This document shows positions 8,334 through 23,300 of a stretch of 64,000 bases of DNA, in pieces; within the stretch, counting starts at the first letter, position 1, and each line of letters opens with the position of its first letter. The notes beneath the pieces are model-generated. The model had not been told where the DNA came from, did not search any database, and saw nothing but the letters and a program-made list of their open reading frames with translations. The stretch spans positions 114,988 to 178,987 of the forward strand of contig NZ_JAKFUM010000016.1 of NCBI RefSeq assembly GCF_021732705.1. Direction: 5' to 3'. The DNA comes from Nevskia sp. Lineage in GTDB: Bacteria; Pseudomonadota; Gammaproteobacteria; Nevskiales; Nevskiaceae. A program made the translations under genes and the position numbers.

Positions 8334-11300
8334 CGGACTCCTTCGATTCGATCTGGTCCTCGGGCAGACGCATGCCTGACGGGACGATGCCATAGGTGCG
8401 GAAACGGGCGCTGATCAACGCCGGATCGATGTAAGAATCGCTGACGTTGTTCGACTGCTGCGCCGAGCCGGTGCTGCCGGCGATTTCCGAATTGAAGCCG
8501 CCGACACCATCGAGCAGCAGGAAGGTGCCATTGGCCGTGCGGGCGGTAACGTAAGCAGGCCGTATCCGGACGTCAATGATGGTCTGGTTGCCGGTGCCGG
8601 TGACGCGCAGCGACTGACCCTCGCCATTGCCGCGGCGGCCGATGCCGCCGTCCGGCACGAAGTAGCGGCCGGTGGTGTTGCGAATCTCGGAATCGCGAAG
8701 CTGCAGCAGGTCGCCGCCGATCACGCCGAGGTAGGTGGTGAAGCCGGTGGCATCGAGGTTGAAGATGCCGAGCGTGCCCTCGGTGGTCAGGCTGAAGGTG
8801 CCGCGCGACTGGAACTGCGACACGGTGCCGACCCGATTGGCGATGAAGCTGTTCTCGCTGCCGAACGAGGCACTGCCCAGCGAGCGGCCCGTCAGGACGT
8901 CGGCCAGGATGCGGCCGCCCACGCCTTCGACGATCGTGCCGGCCGAGTTCAGCGTCACCGTGCCGTCGACCGTCACCGCATGCTGCGAGCGCAAGGTGCC
9001 GTCGATCGCGATACCGCCCTGCGTCGTGGTCAATGCGACATTGCCGGTGCCGCCGTCGACCACGGCATTGCTGGCGACCGTCAGCGCCTGGGCATTGCTC
9101 AGTGCAAAGCCATTGGTCGTGAACGCGCCGAGCCGATCGATGCGGTTCGCCGCCAGCAGGCTGGTTGCGCCCTGCGAACTGCCGCTGAGCGTGTCGGCGG
9201 TGATGACGCCGGCATTCGACTGCCGAATCGCACCACCGCGCGCGTTCAGCACCACTTCGTCAGCGCTGACCGCAGCGTTCAAGGCAAGGTCTCGGCCTGC
9301 GGTCAGTCGGGCATCGCCGCCCGTGCTGACCGCGCCATCCACGGTCAGATCGCCGGACGTGGACTCCACCCGGATATCGCCGCTGCCGGTGCTGCCGCGA
9401 ATCGACGCACCATTCGCTTCGACGATGTTGATCGCGCCGCTGCCATTGCCGGTGAACGCGATGGTCGCGGCATCGGTCAGCACGGGCGCTGCCACGCTGC
9501 CGATGCCACCGTTGCTGCCGCCAGCGATGAGGCTCAGGGCATTGGCGCGAACGGTACCGCCGGTGCGCTGCAGGCTGCCGGCGGTCGCGGTCAGGCTGGC
9601 ATCGCCGCGGGTGGCGATGTCACCCGCCACGGTCAGGTCGCCGGTCTGCGTGGCCAGTGCGATGTTGCCGCTGCCGGTGGCACCGGAGAAGCCGGCGCCG
9701 TTGGCATCGACGATGTCGACCGTACCGCTGCCAGTGCCGAGGAAAGCGACGGCGTTGGCATCGGTCAGGATCGCAGCGCCCGCGGCACCGATGGCACCGT
9801 TGGCGCCGCCGGCGGTCAGCGTGACCGTGCCGCCGCTGACCGTGCCAGCCGCGCGCAGGATGCTGCCGCTGCTCGCGGTCAGCGCCGTGTTGCCGGTGCT
9901 GCCGACATTGCCGCCGACGACCAGATTGCCCGCCGCGGCACTGATCCGGATGTCGCCGCTGCCGGTGCTGCCGGAAATCGTCGCGCCGTTGATCTCGCTG
10001 ATGTCGACGCTGCCACTGCCGGCGCCGGTGAAGACAATGGCGTCGGCATCGGTGACGATCGGCGCACGGTTGCCGCCGATCGAGCCGCCGATCGAGCCAC
10101 CAGCCGTGCCGCTGCCGCCCGCAATCAAGGTCACGGTGCCGCCGCGCACGGTCCCGGCTATGCGCAGGATGCTGCCGGCGCTCGCGGTCAGGCGGGTGTT
10201 GCCGCTGGCGCTGATATCGCCGCCGACCGTGAGATTGCCCAGCGTCTCGGTCACCACGATCGATCCGCCGCGACTGCTGCCATCCACGACCACGCCTTGG
10301 GCCTGCGCGTTTCCGATCGCGACGTCGCCGCTGGCGGTATCGAAGCTCAATGCGGCCACCGCCGTTTCCAGCGCATCACCGCCGGCGCCGATGCCGGTGA
10401 CGGCAGTGGCGACGAGGCGATCGGCCGTGACATTGACCGCAGCGCCGTTGCTATCGACGATCGCGCCCGCCGAGCTCAGCAGCGCGTCATTGCCGAGGGC
10501 CCGCAGTTCGCCGATCACCAGATTGCCGCTGCCGGTGGTGGCGATCTGCAGATCGTCGTCGTCATCGGTCCCCCCGACATCGGCGGCGGTCACGGTCAGC
10601 GTGCCGCGATCGTTGCTGATCGCGATGGCGCCGTTGCCGGTGCTGGCGCTGGATACGTTCAGCGCTTGACCGCCGGTCTGGTCGAATCGGATCGTACCGT
10701 TGCCGGTGCGAAGCTCGGCGACGGTGACCGTCGACGTCGCAAGACTATCGAGATCGATGTTGCCGTTGGTGCTGCGCGCGGTCAGGTTTCCAGTGCTGAC
10801 GCCCAGCGCGCCGTTGGCACCATTGCCGATGCCGCTGCCGGCCGTCAGCAACACGTTGGCGGCCGAGATGTCGGCAGCCGCATCGGCATCGATCGTGATG
10901 ATCGAGCCACCAGCCGTCACGCGCACATCATTGCCAAGGGCCTGAACGTCACCGACCGCGATATCGCCGCTGCCGGTCGTCAGCAAGGTCAGGTTGTCGC
11001 TGGCATCGCTGCCACCGGCCGTCGCGCGGTTCACGGTCAGTTGCCCCTCGGCGTTGCTGATGCTGATCGCCCCGTCGGCCGTGCTGGCGTCTTGCACCAT
11101 GAGGGCCTGGCCACCGGTCTGATCGAGCGTGATGCTGCCGATGCCGGTCGCCAGACGGCTGACGACCAAGGTGCCGGATTCCGACAAGCCCTGACTGTTG
11201 AGATCGATATTGCCGTTGACACTGGTCGCCGACAGCGTTGCACCGTAGACGTTCAACGCCCCGTTGGCGTCGTTGCCAATCCCGCGGCCGGCCTCGAGAA

Positions 11301-14300
11301 CGACATCGAGGCCAATGACCCCTGCGTCAAGACTGTTGCTGAGTGCCGTGATGGCACCACCGGCCTGCAGCAGAGCCCGCGCGCCGCCAACAACCGTCCC
11401 GACGATCAGGTCGCCCGCGCTGCTCAGTTGCACGGTCGGCAGGGTATTGCCCGCAAACGCACCGATCGTCGCATTCTCGACCGTCAGCCTCGCACCATCG
11501 TTCTGAATCGTGGTCGAGCCGCTCTGCTGGTTCTCCGCGCGGATCACCTTCAGATCTTGGTTGCCGGTCTGGTTGAAGCGGATATCGCCATTGCGCGCAG
11601 TAAGGTTGGCAACCGTGACAGCGGTGGTTGCGAGGCTATCGAGGTAGACGCCGCCGGAGAACGCTGACGCCGACAATTGGCCGCCGCCGGTCAAGGTCAA
11701 GTCGATTGCACCCTGGCTGCCAGTGCCGATGCCGGTCGCGCTGGCCAGCGTGATGTTCGCGGCACGGATGTCGGCGCTAGCGTCGTTGTCGGCAGCCACA
11801 ATTGCTCCAGCCTGCAAGCTCACCGAATTGCCGGCGATGCTGCCAACTGCGAGCTCGCTGCTTTCGTTGAGGACGACGATCTGGACATTGCCGCGCTGCG
11901 CCGTGACATCGGTGGCGGTGACGTCTCCCGCTTCGCGGGTGAGGATGCGGATGTTGCCGTCAGCCGCCGTGACCGAATCGAGAGTGATGCCGTCACGTTC
12001 GTTGATGGTTAGATCGCCGACCCCGGTGACGAGGCCGGAATAATGGTCAACGGCGGTATTCAGAACCGTGCGGTCGCCGGATACGGTGGTCAGCGACTGG
12101 CCCTCGACCCGCGAATCGACCGTGCCAATGATCGCGCCGCCGGCCGTCAGCGACACGTCGACTCCGCGGACGGTGCCGGTGCCGAGCACCAGATCGCTGG
12201 CGCGCGCGGTGATCACCGTGCGGTTGCCGCCATCGACGTTGTTGATCGTCAGCGAGCCGTTCGCAGCCGAGCTCAGGCTCAAACCTTGCGCCGTGAAGGT
12301 ATCGACGCGACTGATATCGTTGAGGCCATCAAGCGTCGCACTGCCGCTGACCTGCCCGCTCAAGATCTCGGCGGTGATCACACCGGCGGTCTGCACGACA
12401 CTGCCAGTGACATCCAGCGCCGTCCGGACCCCGCGCAGATCGCCGGTCACATTCAGATCCCCGGCATTGCGGATCGTGGTGCGAATGCCGCCGTCAACGG
12501 ATCCGGAAATCGTCAGCGCGCGCGTGTTGACGAGGTCCAGCCCGTTCGCGGTGAAGCTCGCGAGCTCCGCGATGGCATTGGCTCCGGTGAGCGCGGCGAC
12601 GCCGCCGGCACTGCCCGTCAACAGCCGCGTGGTGAGCCCGGCATTGCCGGCTTGCGTGATCGCGCTGGCGGCCACCAGCCGCGAAGTGTCGGCACTGAGG
12701 TTCGAGGTCAGGATCAGATCCGCAGCGGATGCCAGATCGAGATTGCGCACGGCCAGATCGCCCTGCACGTCGATGTCCCCGGTCGTCGTCTGCAGTCGGA
12801 GATCGCCGGCACCATCGCCGATGGCCACGCCGCTGCCGACCGTGAGTCGCTGACCGTTGACGAGGCTCAGGTTCGCAGCCGAGAAATCGCGCAGCGTGCC
12901 GATCCGGTTGCCGGCTTCCAGCGTCGCATTGCCACCGGTGCGGCCGCTCAGCTGCGCGGTCTCGATCACGCCTTCCGCTGTCTGGCCCAGATTGCCGGCA
13001 GCGCGAAGGTCCAAGGTCGAAGCCGCATTCACTGCGCGCGTGAGCTGCAGATCCGCCGCGGAATCCAGCGCGATGTCGACTGCGGTCAGTGCCGAATTGA
13101 CGGTCAAGCCGCCGACAGTCGTCGCCAGCCGCACGCGCTGCGGCGCCTGCAGCCCGTTGCTCAGCGTGCCGTTGACGATCAGGGCCTGAGCGTTGCTCAG
13201 GTTGAGGTTCGGCGCCGAGTAGTTCCCGAGCACATCGATGCGATTCGCGGCCGTCAACGTGCTGTCGCCGGCTGACTGCCCGGTCAGCAGTGCCGTGTCG
13301 ATGATGCCGGCCGCCGTTTGCGTGATCGTGCCGCCAGACGTCAGCGATACCGAGTTCGCAGTGACCGCGTTGGCGAGCAGAAGGTCGGTGGCCGAGCCGA
13401 GCGCCAGCGCATCGGCGGTGAGCGCCGTGTTGATGGTCAGCGTGCCTGCCGACGTGCTCAGGCTCAGATCGCCGGGAACCCCGCCAACGCCGACCGTCAG
13501 AGGCCCGTTCACGGCCAGCGACTGTGCATTGTTCAGCGTCAGATTGGCTGCCGTTATCGTGCCAAGTGCATCGATCCGATTGGCACCGGTCAGGCGGGTA
13601 TCGCCATCCGAGCGGAGATCGAGCAGGCCGGTATCGATCACGCCGTTCGCGGTCTGCGCTATGTCGCCGCCGGCATCGAGGCTGACGGTGTTGCCAGCTA
13701 CGGTCTGTGTCAGCGTCAGATCGGTGGCAGACGCCAGCACAACGTCATCGGCGACGATGTCGGTATTGACGGTCAAGCCACCTGCGCTGGTTCGCAGGCT
13801 GAGATCGCCGAGCCCGCCGCCGATGGTCAGCGGTCCGTTGACCGTCAGCGCCCGGGAATTGCTCAGGCTCAGATTGGCGGCGGTGAATCCTCCAAGCGTG
13901 TCGATGAGATTGGCGGCGTTCAATGTGGTGCTGCCGACGGAACTGCCGGTCAGTACGACGACATCGAGAATGCCCGCCGAGGTCTGGCTGATCCCGCCGC
14001 CGGATCGCAGGTCCAGCGTGTTGCCGGTGACGGCATTGCTCAGCAGCAGATCGGTCGCCGAGTTCAAGGCGATGTCGTCGGCCACGATTTCGGTATTGAT
14101 CGACAGCGAGCCTGCGGTCGTGCGGAGGCTCAGATCGCCTGCGCCGGAGCCGATGACCAGCGGTCCGTTGACCGCCAGCGACTGGGCGTTGGTCAGGCTC
14201 AGGCTGCCGACGGACACCGGCCCAAGCGCATCGATCCGATTGGCGCCGTCCAGCACCGCACGGCCACCGGCGGCAATCCGGAGCAGCGGCGTGGTGATGA

Positions 14301-17300
14301 TCCCCGAATTCTGCGTGATGGTTCCGGCATCGAAACCGATGCTGTCCGAAGCAGACAGCGATGCACCGAGGACGAGCTCTCCAAGCACACGCGCGGAGAT
14401 CGAACCGGCACTGATGTCGGACAGGATGGTCAGATCATTGCCGGCACCGACCACCTGAAGCGTCACGTCACCGGTCGGCGAAACATTGATCGGGCCCTCC
14501 ACTCGCAGATCGGTCACGTTGCGCACGCTGAGGTTGCCAGCGGTGACATCGTGCAGACGGTCGATGCGGTTCTGCCCCGTGAGACTGAACCCGGATGGTC
14601 CGGTGCCGCTGACGCCGCCTGCGGTAATCACACCGTCCGCTGCCTGAACGACGAACGTACTCGCTGAAAGCGAAACTTCGTTGCCGTCCGCGTTGATCGT
14701 GCCGACGCTCAAGCTTCCGGCCCGCGCATCGAGCGATACGTCGCCATCGCCGCCGGCCGTGAGCAGCGCCGAGGTCAGCGCGCCGCCAGCCGTCACGGCG
14801 ATGTCGCCACTGTTGGTGTTGACGGTACCGAGCGTGATCGAATCCAGTTCGGTGACGCTGATCGAACCGCTGCCGATGCTGGCGAGATCAGCAGTGGTCA
14901 CGGCCGTATTGAGCGCAATGCCGCCGACGGCCGTCGCGGTCAGCGCCACTGCGTTCACCGTGCCTGCGGTCTGCGTGATGCCGGCTGCAGAGTTCAGGCG
15001 CGTATCGGCGCCGGTGATGCTGGCAGCGATGGCGATGCCGCCCGACGTGGTGGTCAGCGCCACCCCGCTGCCACCGTTGACGGCAGCCGTGACATTCAGC
15101 GCCTGGGCGTTGTTGAGCGTGAAGCCCGTCGCGGTGAAGCCGGCCAGATTGGTGATGCTGTTGTTGCCAGCAAGACTGGTCGCGCCAACCGACTGACCAC
15201 TCAGGTTCGCGGCGACAAGTCGGCCGCCAACACCTTCGCTGATCGCGCCCGCGGAATTCAGCACGAGATTGGTCGCGGTCACCGTATTGTTGATCGCCAG
15301 ATCGCCAGCGGTCGTGGTCAGGTTGCCGGATGCTCCGGCGTTGACCACGCCATTGACGGTCAGGGCTTGGGCATTGCTCAGGCTGAAGCCGTTGGCCGTG
15401 ACATCGCCCAGCTGTCCGATGAGATTGGCGTTGGTCAATGTGGTAGCCAGACCGGACACGGCGCTCAGGGTGCCGACGGCGACTCGGGTGCTGGCCGCTT
15501 GCGTCAGCGTACCGCCAGCAGTCAGTGCCACTACCCCGCCCGCGTCAAGATTGCCGACGACCAGATCATTGGCATCACGCAATGCGATGTTCGATCCGCT
15601 GGCGGTGACCACGCCACCGAAATCATTGCCGGCAGTCGACAGATCAATCGCGTTGCTGCCGGCATTGAGCGCGGCATTCCCGGCGACGGCGATCGCACCA
15701 CCTTGCGTGATCTCGCCACCGGCTGCGCTGTCGACGCTGGCGACGCTCAAGGTCTCGAAGCGTGTCCCGGTTCCACTGACCGTGGTCAGGGCGGCGGCAT
15801 TGCCGCCGACAGACAAGGCACCCGTCAACGCACGAACATCCGCCGCTCCACTTGCTGTAATTCGCACATCCAGGCTGTTGGCGTCACGCAGGCTGATCGC
15901 GCTGCCGGTCGCGACGACCTGACTCCGGAAATCATTGCCGGCGTTCGCCAGCGTGATCGTGCCGCTGCCCGCGTTGATCGCGCTCGCACCGGTGACGTTC
16001 AGCGCTCCGGTCTGCGTGATCACGCCGCCGTTGCTGACTGCGGACAGCAGCCCGGCGACCGAGCCGCTACCGAGATTCAAGGCACCAGTGCTGGTGACAT
16101 TGAGGTTGCCGGTCGTCAGCGTGCCGAGCGTCAGGTTGTTGGTATCGACGATCGTGGCATTGGCACCGGCGATGTTGACCACGCCCTGAAAGTCGTTGTC
16201 GGCGCGATCCAGCGTGATGGCACCGGCACCGGCGTCGAGCGTGGTGCTGCCACCGACAACGAGTGCCGCGGTCTGCGTGATCGTGCCGTTCTGCGTGCTG
16301 GCCAGCAGGTTGCCGCCCTGCGTGATCGTATCGAAGCGCAGGTCGCCAGCACTGCTGGCAGCGATGTTGCCGGAAGCCGTAACGCTGCCGGTGGACAGAT
16401 TGCCGCGAGCGGTCAAGCTGACATTGATGCCGCTGACGACGCCACCAATGAAGTCGCTACCCGCGCCGTTCGCCGTGAGATCGACATTGCCGCCGGTCGC
16501 TGCGACATCACTGGCCGTCAGCGTGCCGCCGGCCGTCACGGCAATGCCTCCCGCTGCGGTATCAACATCGATCAGCGTGATGGCATCGCGCTCGCGAATC
16601 AGCAGCGCACCCGTGCCGCTGACGCTGGCATCGAGCTCGGCAATTGCGGTGTCGAGGTCGATGCCGGTCGCGGCATCGGCCGTCAGTCGCGTGGCGCTGA
16701 TGTTGGTCGCGGTGCCGTTGCCATCAGTGATCGCCCGACCCGCCGACAGCAGCACGTTGTTGCCGCTGATGCTGCCGGCTTCGAGATCGCTGGCCGCACC
16801 CGTGGCGGTCAATGAAACATTGCCGCCCAGCGCTGCAACGTCTGCAGCGGCGATACGGCCACCGGCGTTGATCGTGATGCTGCCGTTGGCGGTATCGACA
16901 TCCACCAAGCGGATGGCATCGAGCTCGTTGATGACGATATTGCCGGTGCCGGTGACGCTGGCATCGAGCGAGCCGACCGCTGTGTTCAGCGTGAACCCGC
17001 TGGCCGCCGTCGCGATCAGATTGGCAACCGTCACGTCCGCCCCGCCGGCGTTGGCCGTGGTGATGGCAGCGCCGGTGGTCAACGCGAGGGTTGCAACGTT
17101 GCCCAGACTGATGGCGTTGCGCAAGCTCAGATCGCCGCTGTCGCCGTTGCCGATGGCCAGCGTTGCGGCGCTGATCGTGTCCAGTTCGGCATCGCTGAGG
17201 CTCAGCTCGTTGGCTTGTTCGGTGCCCAGTGAAATGGCGCGGCCGTTGGTGGTCTGGCGAATGGCCACCGTGCCGTTCCCAGCGGCGATCGTGGCTCCCG

Positions 17301-20300
17301 TCAGATCAAGGTTGTCAGCCACCAGAGTGACCCCCGAGCCCGGTGCACCGAGGTAGGTCGTGCTGATCTGCCCGCCGATGACCAGACCCGCATTGGCGGC
17401 GGTGGCGCCCAGGCTGATCGCGCCACCACTCGCTTGCAGACTATTCCCCGCTGCCAGAGTCAGGCCGCCGGCACCGGTACTGGTCAGATCGATCGCGCCG
17501 TTGTTGTTCAGCGAATTGCGGACGGTCAAGCCTGCGCTGCTGCGGTCGATCACCCGAACGGCATTGGCACCGTTGCTGAACGCCAGCGTGGCCACTTCGG
17601 TATCGATGGCATCCGCATCGCCGATGCCGGTGGCGGCATCTAGCACGAGGTTGCCGCCGTTGGTGGCGATGCTGGTGATGTTGCCACCATCGGCGTCGAC
17701 GATCGCGCCAGCCGCTGACAGTGCAACAGCACCGCCCTGCGTCAAAACCGAACCATCGCGAAGCGCAATGTCGCCGCCGCCGCTGGTGCTCAGTTGCACA
17801 CTGCCGGTGCCAGCAGCCTGCAAGGCCTGCACGGCGACGGTGCCGACGTTGCTGATGGCGATATCGCCTGCCGCGCCCGTGCTGCGCACGTTCAGCACGT
17901 CGACATCGGTACCGAGCGCGATGCCGGCAGCAGCCGTCGCATTGAGTTGCGTCGCAGTGACGTTGTTGCTGCCGCCGTTGCCGTCACCGATTGCGCGGCC
18001 AGCCGTCAGATTCACCAGCGTGCCGCCCAGCACGCCAGCCACGATGTCGCTGGTGACGCCGTTCGCGCTCAGATTAAGGTTGCCGCCGCGCGCGACGGCA
18101 CTGGTGGCCGTGATCGTGCCGCCTGCGTTGATCGTGATGTTGCCGGCATTGGTCGAGACATCGGTCAGGCTTACGGCATCGGCGTCATCGATCGCGAGAT
18201 TGCCGGTGCCGTTGACGCTCGCATCAAGGCTGGCGATGCTGGTATCGAGGTCGATGCCGGTTGCGGCATCGGCCACTAGGTTTGCGGCACTGACGTTGAT
18301 CGCAGCGCCGTTGATGTCGCGGATCTGGCCAGCGAGCGCACTCAGCCGCACGTCGTCATCAAGCGCAACCAGCGTATCGACATCGACATTGCCACCGGTG
18401 CTGGTCAGCTGGATGTCGCCAGTGCCGCCGGCTTCCACCCGAGTCGCGGTGATCGTGCTGCCCGCGGTGACCACGGCGTTGCCAGCCGTGGTGGTGACAT
18501 TCGCAAGGGTGATCGCGTTGAGATCCGCGAGTGTCACGGCGCTGCCGGATGCCGTGACCGCGCCGCCGAAGTCGTTGCCGGCGTTGCCGAGGGTGATCGC
18601 GCCCGCTCCGGCAGCAATCTGGCTGGTGCCCGCGACCACCAGCGCGCCAGTCTGCGTGACCGCACCGTTGTTGGCGACCACGAGATTGCCGGTCAGGGTG
18701 ACGCCCTCGATGACCAGGCTACCGGCATTGCTGGTGGTCAGATTGCCGGTGTTGCTGATGGTGCCGGTCGACAGGTCGCGACCGGCGTTCAAGGTGATGC
18801 TGTTGCCGCGCAGCACGCCCCCGACGATGTCGCTGGTGGCGCCGCTGGCGGTCAGCGCCACCGTGCCGCCGGTGGCCGCAACATCGCTCGCGGTGATCGT
18901 GCCGAGTGCCGTGACGTCGATGTTGCCGTTGGCGGTATCGATATCGGTCAGGGTGATCGCGTTGGCTTCGCGAATCACCAGATTGCCGGCGCCGCTGACA
19001 CTGGCATTGAGGCTGGCGACACTGGTATCCAGATTGATGCCGGTCACCGCATCGGCGGTCAGCAGGCCGGTGCTGACATTGACTGCCGCGCCATTGCCAT
19101 CGGTGATTGCACGGCCAGCGGCCAGCACCACATTGCTGCCACTGATCGTGCCGACGACGAGATCGCTGGCAGCACCGTTGGCGGTCAGGCGTGCCGTCCC
19201 ACCGGTCGCGGCGACATCCAGCGCGGTGATCGTGCCGCTTGCGGTGACACGGACATCGCCGTTTGCGGTATCGATATCGTCGAGCTGGATCGCCCCAGTC
19301 TGGTCGACGGCGATGGCGCCCACGCCACTGACGCTGGCATCGAGACGCGCAACCGCCGTGTCGAGGTCGATGCCAGTCACGGCATCGGCGGTCAACACGC
19401 CCACCGTCGTGACGTTGACGGCCATGCCATTGCCATCGGTGATCGCACGGCCAGCGTTGAGGCTCACGGCCGTGCCGCTGATGACGCCGGCCGCGAGGTC
19501 GCTGCCGCTGCCCGTTGCGGACAGGCTGACCGTTCCGTTGGTCGCGGCGACATCGGTGGCCGTCAGCGTGCCGCCGGCAGTGATGGCGATGTTGCCGTTC
19601 GCGGTATCGACGTCGGTCAGGCTGATCGTATTCAGTTCGTCGATGCTGATCGCGCCGGCGCCGGTGACGCTGGCATCGAGTGCCGCGATATCGGTATCGA
19701 GATCGATGCCGGTCAGTGCCAAGGCCGTCAGCGTACCGCCCGACACGTTGCGGGCATTGCCATTGCCATCGACGATGGCGCCGGTCGTCGCACTCAAGTT
19801 GATCGCCGTGCCGCTGACCAGGCCCTCGATGCGCAGATCGCCCGTGGTCGTCGTGATCGTGGTGCTGGTGCCGCCGCTGACGGTCCCGGAGACCGTCAGT
19901 GCCGGTGCGCCGGCGACGGCCGGCGAGGCCGCGCTGACCAGACTGAAACCGGCACCTGTCGTGAACGTGCCGAGCGTCGAAACTGCATTGGTCGCCTGAT
20001 TCAGCGTGGCACTGCCCACTGCGCTGCCGGTCAGGGTGCCGGCGGTCACCCGTGCGCTGCCGGTCTGCGTGATCGCCGCACCGGATTGCAGATCGACCGT
20101 GCCACCGCCGACATTGCCACTCAAGATCAGATTGCCGGCCGATGCCAGTTGCAGCGTGCCGCCCGCGCCGCCGGTGATCGTGATCGGTGCCGTGATCGTC
20201 AGCGAGTTACCGGTGCCGCCAGCGGTCGAAAGGCGCACGGTTTCGCCGTTGGTCGCGGCAATCGTCGACGCCACCGTGAATGCGCGTCCGCTGTTGATGT

Positions 20301-23300
20301 CGAGGCTGCTCGTGAAGGCGGCGCTGGATAGTGTCGCGATCTGATTGGCCGTCGAATTCAGTGCCACGGAATTCGCCGCCTGCACGTTCAAGGTCGTGGC
20401 ATTGACCGCCGTACCCGTGGCCTGCGTGATGGCGCCGGTATCGGCCCGCAAGGTGACGGCATTCCCGGCCACCGACCCACCCGTGCCTACCGACAAGTTG
20501 CCGGCTTGTGCTCGCAGGCTCGTGTTCCCGGTGCCGCCCATCACTGCCCCGCTGACATTCAGGGCCGACGCATTCAACAGCTGGAAGCCTGTCGCGGTGA
20601 AGGGACCGAGATTCGCGATGTTGTTGGCTTGGCCGAGGGTCGTTGTGCCGGACGACGATCCGGTCAACGTACCGGCCGTGATCGTTGCCGCGGTCTGGTT
20701 GATGGCCCCCGTTGTCGACGTCAGCGTCAGAGCGCCCGACGTCGTGATGGCGTGACCGATCCCAAGTGCGTCGCGCGCCGTCAGGCTGATATTGGCGCCG
20801 GACAAGCTGCCACCGGTGCTGAAACTGCCGCCGTTTGCCGCCAGCACGAGGTCAGCGGTGCCCGTGCTGATCGCACCCGCTGGCAGCGTGAGGTTGCCGC
20901 CGGCAATCAGGCTGACGGCACCATTGGCGCCATTGGCCAAGGTCGATACCGTCAGGTCATTGGTATCGCGCAAGCTGATCGCGTTGCCGGTGGCCGAGAC
21001 CGCGCCGGTGAAGTTGTTGGCGGCGTTGGCCAACGTCACGTTGCCGATGCCGGCATTCAGCGTGGTGGTGGTTCCTGCGACGATCGCACCGGTCTGGGTG
21101 ATATTGCCGTTGCTGCTGACGTTCAACGCACCGCTGACGGTGGAAGCGCCCAGAACAATCGCGTTGGCATCGACCAAGGTCGTGGCGGCGCCGGTCACCG
21201 AGACCGCGCCGTCGAAATCATTGCCGACATTGTTCAGCATGATCGCGGCACCGGTCGCCGTCAGCGCGCTGGTGCCGGCCACGGTCAGTGCGCCCGATTG
21301 CGTGATGGCATCGCCACCACTGGTGGCGACCAGATTGCCGGCGATGATGCCGGCGCCAAGGTTCAGCGCCCCGGCGCTCTGAACGCTGAGATCGGCGGTA
21401 TCCAGCGTCCCGAGCGTCAACTGGTTCGCGTCCCGGATGCTGACGTTGCCGCCCGCGAGCGATACCGCGCCGATGAAGTTGTTGGTCGCGGTGGTCAGCG
21501 TGATGGTGCTGCTGCCGGCGTCGATGTTGCTCGTACCGTTGACGCTCACCGCGCCGGTCTGGGTCACGGCACCGCTGGTCGTCGACGTCAGATTGCCGCC
21601 CAGATTCAAGGTGCCGTAGCTGAGCGTGCCGGTATTGCTCGTCGCCAGATCGTTTGCCGCAGTGACCGCACCCGTCGCGATGTTGCGGCCAGCAATCAGG
21701 TTGATCGTCGTTCCGCTCAAGGTCGTGCCGATGATGTCGCTGGTGGCACCGTCAGCGGTCAGCGACACCGTGCCGCTGCCTGCCGCGACAGTGCTGGCGA
21801 CGATGCTGCCGCCGGCGGTCACGGCGATGCTGCCGTTGCTGGTCGTGGCCGAGGTCAGGGTCACGCCATCCAGTTCGGCAAGGTTGATGCTGCCGGCTCC
21901 GCTCGATGTGGCACTGAGTGTGGTGGCTGCCGTTTCGATCGCTTCCGTCGTCGTGCCCACGCCGTTGGCTGCCGTCAACGTGACGTTACCGCCGGCGATG
22001 TCGACGGCGGCATCCGGCGTCGCTTCAGTGATCGACCCCGCTGTCGCGGTCAGGCTGACGTTGCCTTGACCCGCAGCACCCGCACCGGCACCTGCGCTGA
22101 CCGAGCCGACGCTCAAATTGCCGGCGCTCGTGGTGATGCTGATCGCGCCATTGACGGTGGTCGCCGAGTTCAGCAGCAAGGCGTTCGATTGGATGATCGA
22201 CAGGCTTCCGGTGCCGGTGACGCTCGCATTCAGGCTGGCAACGTCGGTTTCGATCGCCCCCCCGGTACCGTTGCCGATGCCTTGGGTTGCTTCAAGGGTC
22301 AGGCTGTTGGCGCGGATGTCGGCTGCAGCCGGCGCTTCGACGCTGTCGACAATCGAGCCGTCGCGAGCACGCAGCAGGACATCGCCGCTGGTGCCGATTT
22401 CCTGCTGCGTCAGCAGGCCGAGCGTGATGCCGTCGGCGATGACCGACAGATTCCGCGTGCCGATATCCTGGAACCGCGTCGTGTTGAAGTTGAAGTCCGC
22501 GCCATCGACGGCGATGCCGATGTCCTGCGTCGCCTCAGTCAGCTCGTTCAACTGCGACGCGCCCGCATTGACGTTGGTCGTCGTCACGAAGCGCACGAAC
22601 ACGCCCGCGGGCGCGCCGTCGAGGTTGATGTCCGGCAGGCCCGTGAAATCCAGATAGCCGAGCGGGATGCCGGATGTGGTCGCGCCGCCACCGCTGCCGA
22701 TCGTGGAAGCGGCACCGGCCGTCGTCAGGTTCACGGTGTTGGCGTCGATCAGCGTCGTGTCGATGGTGTCGTCGAGGATCGAGCCGGCCGATGTCAGCGT
22801 CACCGCGTCGCCATCGGCCGTGATCGCGCCGGCAATGAGATTGCCCGCAGTCGTGGTCAGCGTCACATCGCGATTGTTGCCGGCGGCGACAACCAGCGTG
22901 GCCGTCAGTTCACCGCCGGCGGAAACCGTGACGTCGCCATTGATCGTGCGGATGCTGTTCAGCGTGATCGCGTTCGCTTCCGCGACGTTGATCAAGCCCG
23001 TGCCGGTCACGGAAGCCGACAAGCCGGCCAGGTCGGTATCAATCGCGCCGGCACCCGCAGCGCCAATGCCGTCTCGCGCCGTCAGCACGGCATTCCCGGT
23101 CGCATTGGTGATGCTGGCTGCCGTGCCGCCGTCGTTATCGCTGATCGCACCGGCCGTTGCGGTCAGCGTGATCAGGCCACCCTGGCTCAGCACGGCGCCG
23201 TTGTTGAGCATCAGGTTTCCGCTGTTCGAGATCAGCGAGACCGTGCCGGTCACGTTGGCGGCATTGCTCTGGCGCAGCATGGCCACGGTCAGGCCGTTGA

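Noticed and set aside
8323-9300. Contact-dependent inhibition toxin at the TpsA C-terminus
   Set aside because: No VENN-like motif, no change to a toxin-like composition and no small immunity gene; the following gene is SapC.
12660-14318. CRISPR-like regular spacing of similar sequences
   Set aside because: The units are about 330 bases, in frame and degenerate throughout, so they are protein repeats.
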